Below, piece by piece: positions 8,301 to 12,267 of a stretch of DNA of 12,267 nucleotides (positions are counted from its first letter, which is position 1; each line of letters begins with the position of its first letter). This DNA is from JBELHO01 sp042091375 (GTDB taxonomy: Bacteria; Pseudomonadota; Gammaproteobacteria; Enterobacterales; Alteromonadaceae), in the NCBI GenBank assembly GCA_042091375.1, contig JBELHO010000072.1:1-12267 (forward strand), read 5' to 3'. Position numbers and translations under genes: made by a program. The notes beneath the pieces were generated by a model. It searched no databases. It was not told the DNA's origin and worked only from the letters and a program-made list of their open reading frames with translations.

Positions 8301-9582
8301 CAACCGCATTGGCTTGAGAGGTAATGGCATTTGATACAGATAAAAAATTGTTTAAAGAAATCAACAGCAAATCGTCATCACTGCGTTGTGGAATATTTTT
8401 AACTTTTTGACCTGAGGCCAAATCAGCTGCTGCATTGGTTACATCATTTAAATTATCTTGCACACTTAGTAATGAAGAAGACAGTGAAGCAATTTCATCT
8501 TTACCTGAGACTTCTATGTCGTTGTCTAATTTTCCTTGTGCAATATTATCCGCGTGTGCAATTAATTGGGTGATAGGCTCACTGAACCCTCTTGCCACTA
8601 TCCATCCAAACACAGTAACAATACCAGTGACAAAGAGTGCCAAAAGCAATAACAAGGTCCGCATTGCACTCACAGGTAACAATACTTCTTGTAAATCAAT
8701 TTTAACGACTAAAGCCCAGCGCAAATGAGGAATATCCAATTGGGTGTAACCTGCTAACACGTCTTCATCGCGATAATCGACTTCTTCACTGATGGATTTT
8801 ACGCCTGAGAATGCTTGGCGGATAGCAGAGCTTTTAATTTCAGTATTTAACACATCTGAAATACCTCGCTGTTGATTTTGGCTAGCAGTTAATTCAGATC
8901 GGGCTAGGCGATCCTCGCCGACAATAAATGCATCACCTGTGTCTCCCATACCTGATCTTTCTGTCATAAACAGAGCAATAGTCTCTCTTGGCAATCTGGC
9001 AAGGACTGTTCCAATGACTTGTTGGGTGTCTTTGGAGCGCACAGCAGAAGAAATGTACATAAATGCCCGTTGTTGTTGATCGCCTTCACGAGTTAAGTCT
9101 GTTAAAAACGAACCGGCAAACATAGCTTGTTCATAAGCATTTTTTAAACTGGGTGAAACATTGGCAACATGAGTATTGGCACTTCTTGATGTGTCTGTTG
9201 TAAAGAGGATCAAGCCATTATTGTCGGTGATTAATACTTCATCAAAGCCGTATTCTCGAGAAAAACGCTGGAAATAGCGTTCGTTTTGAGCGCGAATATC
9301 AATCAGTTCTTGATCGCCAGAACCAGTTGATAAGCGCTCTATAGATGAATTCGCAATTGAAGAGAGCGCTAACATTTCAACGTTAGTGACTCGAGTCTCA
9401 AACCAAAACTCGACAGCTAATTGTTTTGAGTCTCTCCTTCCAGCTAAGTCGTTTAAGGCATTCGACTTGATTGTGTCGGTCATGCGGTCAACAACCAAAG
9501 CAGCACCTAGTATAGTAGGCAACAAACCGACTAACAAAAATAGTAATATCAGTCGATATTGAATGTTCAGATTAGTAAACAT
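5347..9582 (-). CDS. Membrane hybrid histidine kinase: dCache-HAMP-GAF-coiled coil-HisKA-HATPase-REC-REC-REC
   Basis: A large inner-membrane sensor kinase of 1411 residues from ATG 9582. Order: TM1 (about 11-31), periplasmic dCache-like sensor (35-305), TM2 (310-330), HAMP (330-382), two further HAMP-like units (385-454), GAF (484-624), Gln/Glu-rich coiled coil (625-739), HisKA with H750 in ANMSHELRTP, HATPase (N866/N870; DTGIG 909-913; GTGLGL 939-944), then three receivers. Their phospho-acceptors are D1074, D1196 and D1342, with lysines K1123 and K1394 (both K-P) and K1247 (K-D) in the middle one. An acidic run of five Asp (1020-1024) precedes receiver 1. The domain order matches a widespread family of triple-receiver kinases found beside cheR and REC-kinase genes. 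The start was chosen for AAGGA at 9590-9594, 7 nt upstream, and because the protein then begins just before TM1; an in-frame ATG at 9630 would add 16 polar residues. It overlaps the FIST gene by 11 nt. Confidence 0.92.
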   Translation of the reverse strand: MFTNLNIQYRLILLFLLVGLLPTILGAALVVDRMTDTIKSNALNDLAGRRDSKQLAVEFWFETRVTNVEMLALSSIANSSIERLSTGSGDQELIDIRAQNERYFQRFSREYGFDEVLITDNNGLILFTTDTSRSANTHVANVSPSLKNAYEQAMFAGSFLTDLTREGDQQQRAFMYISSAVRSKDTQQVIGTVLARLPRETIALFMTERSGMGDTGDAFIVGEDRLARSELTASQNQQRGISDVLNTEIKSSAIRQAFSGVKSISEEVDYRDEDVLAGYTQLDIPHLRWALVVKIDLQEVLLPVSAMRTLLLLLALFVTGIVTVFGWIVARGFSEPITQLIAHADNIAQGKLDNDIEVSGKDEIASLSSSLLSVQDNLNDVTNAAADLASGQKVKNIPQRSDDDLLLISLNNFLSVSNAITSQANAVAEGDYLQKITPRSDEDALVISLNSMISSLYTNQCEMDDNNWLKEGVVKLNQIVLGERKLQALAERVLIGIADHMEIAAGAFFINNSKHDIDLQLFASYAYNYRKHGQTQFAGGEGLVGQAALEQKPLFIEKVTGQHLRLLSGLGESNAASINVFPIIFERQVVAVIEFATLKPLSEIQLSFIQSVSDAVATAFEVIQSREAIEKQQEKLQAMNDELVEQTENLRSTEQELLAQQDNLKQANSTLEQQTKALEQQTAELESSQAELEVQQSQVELVNEDLKAKNTELERQTIEMEETRRIVAMKADDLAVANRYKSEFLANMSHELRTPLNSLLLLAQNFHANENGNLTSEQINEAAIIYDSGSDLLNLINEILDLAKIEAGRIELRPEIVSIDELITSLQGQFKHMASSQGIDFLVTQSSDLPESIVTDPLRLGQIIKNLLSNALKFTENGEVSVSFDLIETDPSHTQPKSSEARLQVSVRDTGIGIPSDKHDAVFEAFQQLDTGDKRRYGGTGLGLSITRELVNLLGGKIDLQSEPGVGSTFIVNLPMTLDVDSTTEAPTHSNTSSLHETDLSDKKLQASSTTVLDDRMFIDDDDDSILIIEDDQSFQNILSAEITKRGYKSLIASSGEQGIELANRYLPTGIILDLHLPQMDGWSVLRKLKNNVDTRHIPVHIISCDDKTPLGMQIGAVGHLTKPVSNDDIADVIASIEHASGRDKKYVLLVEDDEQVRTETAKAIGNDTVSIIEADTGEKALSVMHDGGLDLVVLDLNLPDMQGIEILQRATAENYGLPPVIINTARELTDSEESILREYSETIVLKDVRSQERLVDEVALFLHRVVKYLPPEKKDIIQHLHKIDDPLIGKTVLIAEDDMRTLFVMTKIMTEFGMTPIKAENGQQAIEILSKNSDIDIVLMDMMMPIMDGYETMRTIRSDGNFDDLPIIALTAKAMREDRTKCIEAGASDYMTKPIQQDKLLSLMRVWLSR
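7366..7710 (-). other. Gln/Glu-rich heptad coiled coil within the hybrid kinase
   Basis: This stretch encodes about 115 residues between the GAF and HisKA domains with a continuous a/d hydrophobic heptad pattern rich in Q, E and L. At its centre two successive heptads, LEQQTKA and LEQQTAE, are nearly identical. The coding DNA repeats exactly: GTTTGTTGCTCTAA on the plus strand at 7538-7551 and 7559-7572, a 21-bp period equal to one heptad. It is a signalling helix linking the sensors to the catalytic core. Confidence 0.8.
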
Positions 9583-10831
9583 GTTGTTTTCCTTTTGAGT
9601 GTTTAACTGGCAACTCGATGTTGTCATCAAATAATGCTATTTGGTCAATTTTAATGCCGATTTGATAACCACAACTGATCATTAGCTTTTCATCCGACAT
9701 AATAATTTCTTGCTCAGAGTAAATTTGTATTAAGTCTTGTTTTATATTGTTTGAAGTCTCTGATTTGTTTAACCTATTGTTCATTGGGCTTTGAGTTCTT
9801 GAAACTTGCAAATGTATTGAAGAGAATTGCCACTGACTGCACAGTGAGCTTGATGCATCAGGAGAAATACTTGAAGGCGGGTTGGGATAAATAGCAATGG
9901 GATTGTGTTCATCAATACTCATCACTTGAATAAGATCGCCTCGTTTAAATTCCCAATCTTTACATTCTACACTTGCTGAATCGCGATCAATTGTCGCTAA
10001 AAAAACTTTAAAAATGGCTTTTTCGTCAGGATTAAACAATGCCCCCTGTTTTTGACCAATAAATACAGTGTCGTTAAAACGATTGTGTTCAGTTACCCGT
10101 GAACTCAATACTTCTATTACAGGTTGATTGTCGAGTTGTAGCAAGGTATTTGCTTTGGCTTTGGTCACTTTTAAAAAACTACTGATGGCTGAGCTATGAC
10201 GATTAACTGAAAAATGCCCCATGCATGAGTCAGTGAACTCAAGACACAGCAAACTGTTTTGAATCACTTGATGACCGGTAAAGAGAAAGCAATAGTCTGG
10301 GTGTCCTTTACTTGTCAGTACAGAGCCTACAATTTTTTGATTTTGCTCACTACTGAGCACAGATTGATATTTTTCAAGTACAGAAGATAGATTGAGGCAT
10401 CGATGCTGATTAAGTGTTGATGCTAAAAGTAATTTACTTTGCAGACTTGTCAAAGGTGCGATTAACTCATCAAGCTTGTGATCAAGGTTGTCAACACCTT
10501 CGTCAACTAGATTGACTTGAAAGCATTTAGGCGCTGAAATATTTTTGGGAAACAAAATTAAGAGTGTTTCAAAACCAGTGGCATCTGCGTCTTTGCAGTT
10601 ATTAATACCTGAAGTAGATCCGCCAAACAAAGGAATGAAATTAAATTGTTGTCGCAGCATATTAAAAACAATATCACCACGAAGTTTTTCACCGCAAAAC
10701 AACATTCCCCAGCCCAAGTCAGCAACTGTCTTTTGGCTTAACCATTGTTGGTATATGTCGTTGACAATTTGTTCGCTTTGGGTTTGTTTTGAAAACCCAT
10801 AAAACGTAGCTTTATCACTACAGTCAAACAT
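9572..10831 (-). CDS. FIST-domain sensor protein (possible NosP-like)
   Basis: A soluble protein of 419 residues with no signal peptide or membrane segment. The N-terminal half has FIST_N features: LGWGMLFCGEKL (39-50), the FGGSTSGI turn (69-76, the counterpart of the family's G-C/G-S-S/T-x-G motif), then TGFETLLILF (85-94). The middle shows FIST_C features: TKAKANTLLQLDNQPVIEVL (223-242, matching the family's L-D/N-G-x-P-A-x-E pattern), followed by the F-V-L-A-type strand (273-280) and FKRGDLIQVM (295-304). FIST proteins are ligand sensors linked to two-component and chemotaxis signalling; the NO-sensing haemoprotein NosP belongs to this family and is usually encoded beside a hybrid kinase, as here. 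The last ~100 residues do not show the aromatic-Y-G-E ending common in FIST_C. The start at ATG 10831 has AGGGA at 10839-10843 (7-nt spacing). It is the first gene of the operon and overlaps the kinase by 11 nt. Confidence 0.8.
   Translation of the reverse strand: MFDCSDKATFYGFSKQTQSEQIVNDIYQQWLSQKTVADLGWGMLFCGEKLRGDIVFNMLRQQFNFIPLFGGSTSGINNCKDADATGFETLLILFPKNISAPKCFQVNLVDEGVDNLDHKLDELIAPLTSLQSKLLLASTLNQHRCLNLSSVLEKYQSVLSSEQNQKIVGSVLTSKGHPDYCFLFTGHQVIQNSLLCLEFTDSCMGHFSVNRHSSAISSFLKVTKAKANTLLQLDNQPVIEVLSSRVTEHNRFNDTVFIGQKQGALFNPDEKAIFKVFLATIDRDSASVECKDWEFKRGDLIQVMSIDEHNPIAIYPNPPSSISPDASSSLCSQWQFSSIHLQVSRTQSPMNNRLNKSETSNNIKQDLIQIYSEQEIIMSDEKLMISCGYQIGIKIDQIALFDDNIELPVKHSKGKQHVY
9590..9594 (-). 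promoter_or_regulatory. Ribosome binding site fixing the hybrid-kinase start
   Basis: AAGGA on the minus strand lies 7 nt before ATG 9582, inside the last codons of the FIST gene. It decides in favour of 9582 over the in-frame ATG at 9630, which has no comparable site. Confidence 0.65.
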
Positions 10832-11098
10832 GGTTAAGTCCCTGAAACTTTGAATGTTCCCTTATTGGCTGATTATATCCATGACGGTTGAATAAGCAAC
10901 AATTATTCACATTTTTGGATTGAAAACGCTTTTATAGGCCGCTATTTAAACTCAATCGTTAAAGAATTTTACTTTATTGCACTCGCTTTGAACAAAATAA
11001 CGGCTGAATAAAGTTGTTGTGATTGTATAGTTGATTGATTTCATTCCTAAAGAGTTGTTAATAGTCTATGAAATGCACGAACACAACTAACTAATACA
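10832..11098. other. Intergenic region upstream of the FIST-kinase-cheR operon
   Basis: This AT-rich stretch of 267 bases separates two minus-strand genes. It contains the candidate promoter at 10872-10899. No GC-rich hairpin with a T run is visible after the stop at 11099, so no intrinsic terminator is assigned to the upstream kinase. The 6-bp arms AGTTGT and ACAACT lie about 27 nt apart just after that stop, too loose to call. Confidence 0.5.
10872..10899 (-). promoter_or_regulatory. Candidate sigma-70-type promoter of the four-gene operon
   Basis: On the minus strand a perfect -10 box TATAAT (10872-10877) is preceded, after 16 nt, by TTGCTT (10894-10899), which matches the TTG of the -35 consensus. 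Transcription would begin near 10865, giving a leader of about 33 nt before ATG 10831. A GTTG/CAAC inverted repeat overlaps the -35 region and might be part of an operator, but it is too short to assert. Confidence 0.45.
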
Positions 11099-12267
11099 TT
11101 ATGAAAAGGCATGAGGGAAGGATTTAGCGAGTTGAGCATGTACGTCTTGTAAATCGAATGGTTTATAAAAATAGCCATCAATGGTCTTAAATAATTCACT
11201 TTGGTTGTTCTCAAAATCAACATTTATTCCACCTGTAGTAAAGAAAAACTTAGGCTGTTTTAAATCGACTTGAGCACGAATTTCTTTGAGTAATGTAAGG
11301 CCATCCATTAACGGCATTTTCATGTCTGAAATAACTAAATCGTAATGAGCTGAATTTTTTTTGTATTCCTGAAGCGCTAAGGCACCATTTTCACAACAGA
11401 AGACCTCAATGCCAGCCATTTCTAATACATCACTAAGCAATTCTCTTATGTGCTCTTCATCTTCAGCAATGATAACTTTTAGCTTGTAGTTCGCAGGTGA
11501 AGTAATTTCAACCTGTGTTGTTGTTTCTTGATCTAAACCCTGATGATGCTGTGAACTCAAAGGTAAACTCAGCTCAAAACAACTTCCATCACCCAGTTTA
11601 GATTTTTTAACCTGTATTGCTCCATTAAATTCGTCTGTAATAAAACGGTACACAAGAGATAAGCCAATACCAGTGCCTTTGCCTACATCTTTTGTGGTAA
11701 AGAAGGGATCAAAGATCTTATCTTTGACAACATCTGATATGCCCGAGCCATTGTCACTGATTGAAACCAGAGCTTGTTTAGCATTGTTGTTAACAACGAC
11801 TCTTACAAGGCGATAGTCCATTCCTTCTGTACTGTCTTTTGCGTTAGCAATTAAATTGATCAGCACTTGTTCAAATTTACCTCGATCTCCCTTAATTGCT
11901 CCATCTTCCGCAAGCTTACTATAGTCAAATTCAAGCTGCACACCGTCGCTTAGATACATGCCCTTCAACATATTTTCAATCTCAAAAAATAGGGAACTGA
12001 GATTAAAGCTATCAGATAGTGCACTCTTTTCGATTTTGGCAAAACTTCTCAGACCTGTGACAATGTTTTCAATTCTATCGGTTGCGCTATGAACTGATTT
12101 CAGACTTTCAATTACGTCAGCAGGAGCTTGACTTCCTTCTCTCATTATTTTGGCAAGGTAACCTTTAATGATAGTGAGAGGATTATTGATTTCATGGCCT
12201 ATCCCAGCAGCAAGTTGGCCAATGGCCGCCAGTCTTGAAGTTTGATTAACCATTTTTTCCATCGACT
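11099..12267 (-). CDS. Histidine kinase with C-terminal receiver (5' partial)
   Basis: The frame is open to the window edge. The ATG at 12262 is probably internal, because one further in-frame codon precedes it and kinases of this type carry an N-terminal sensor before the H-box. From that Met: HisKA with GIGHEINNPL (phospho-acceptor H23); N-box around N137-N140 (LINLIANAKD); DNGSG (170-174); FDPFFTTK (184-191); GTGIGL (196-201); then a receiver (about 261-381) with E267/D268/E269, phospho-acceptor D313 in VISDMKMPLMDG, and K367-P. The HEINNP H-box is typical of cytosolic or PAS-linked kinases that signal to a receiver or response regulator. The sensor part is not visible. It has the same orientation as the downstream operon but is separated from it by 267 bases containing a good promoter, so it is probably a separate transcription unit that may still act on the same network. 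Confidence 0.9.
   Translation of the reverse strand, partial: SMEKMVNQTSRLAAIGQLAAGIGHEINNPLTIIKGYLAKIMREGSQAPADVIESLKSVHSATDRIENIVTGLRSFAKIEKSALSDSFNLSSLFFEIENMLKGMYLSDGVQLEFDYSKLAEDGAIKGDRGKFEQVLINLIANAKDSTEGMDYRLVRVVVNNNAKQALVSISDNGSGISDVVKDKIFDPFFTTKDVGKGTGIGLSLVYRFITDEFNGAIQVKKSKLGDGSCFELSLPLSSQHHQGLDQETTTQVEITSPANYKLKVIIAEDEEHIRELLSDVLEMAGIEVFCCENGALALQEYKKNSAHYDLVISDMKMPLMDGLTLLKEIRAQVDLKQPKFFFTTGGINVDFENNQSELFKTIDGYFYKPFDLQDVHAQLAKSFPHAFS

Noticed and set aside
9583..9630. ATG 9630 as the hybrid-kinase start
   Set aside because: It adds 16 polar residues before TM1 and lacks a good ribosome binding site; ATG 9582 has AAGGA at 7-nt spacing.
10951..10978. Sigma-28-like motif (TAAAG...CGAT) on the minus strand, which would have linked the operon to motility
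   Set aside because: The spacing between the two halves is too short and the -10 half matches poorly; the sigma-70-type TATAAT nearer the gene is better.

Overview
The window looks like chromosomal DNA of a moderately AT-rich marine-type gammaproteobacterium, most likely of the Alteromonadales. This is an inference from three things: an MSHA-like type IV pilin, the style of the hybrid kinases, and AGGAG-type ribosome binding sites. It carries no RNA genes, CRISPR array or complete mobile element that I can see. Almost all of it is devoted to two-component signalling.

Left part, plus strand: positions 1-107 hold the last ~34 codons of a receiver-domain protein. An AT-rich stretch of ~370 bases with nested inverted repeats follows. 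Next comes a single secreted pilin-like gene (481-966), which very probably starts at a TTG codon rather than at the far-upstream ATG. A gene-free gap of ~205 bases then separates it from a convergent gene.

Centre, minus strand (10831 down to 1172): four genes are packed with an 11-nt overlap, then gaps of 14 and 24 nt, so they very probably form one operon of ~9.7 kb read from a promoter near 10872-10899. In transcription order they are (1) a soluble FIST-domain sensor, (2) a membrane hybrid histidine kinase with a periplasmic dCache-type sensor, HAMP units, GAF, a long coiled coil, the kinase core and three receivers, (3) a single-domain CheR methyltransferase, and (4) a cytoplasmic REC-GAF-PAS-kinase-REC hybrid. 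The kinase/CheR/REC-kinase set is a known chemosensory-like cluster type in proteobacteria. The CheB methylesterase that commonly accompanies CheR is missing here, and a FIST gene heads the operon.

Right edge, minus strand: the 3' part of a further histidine kinase with a C-terminal receiver (11099-12267, 5' end outside the window).

Working model (inference): the FIST protein senses a small ligand, possibly NO or haem as in NosP, and feeds the membrane hybrid kinase. CheR may adapt that kinase, or a partner, by methylating its Glu/Gln-rich coiled coil. Phosphate then moves among five receivers in the operon. No HPt domain, DNA-binding output, GGDEF/EAL or CheB effector is encoded in the window, so the final output must lie elsewhere.
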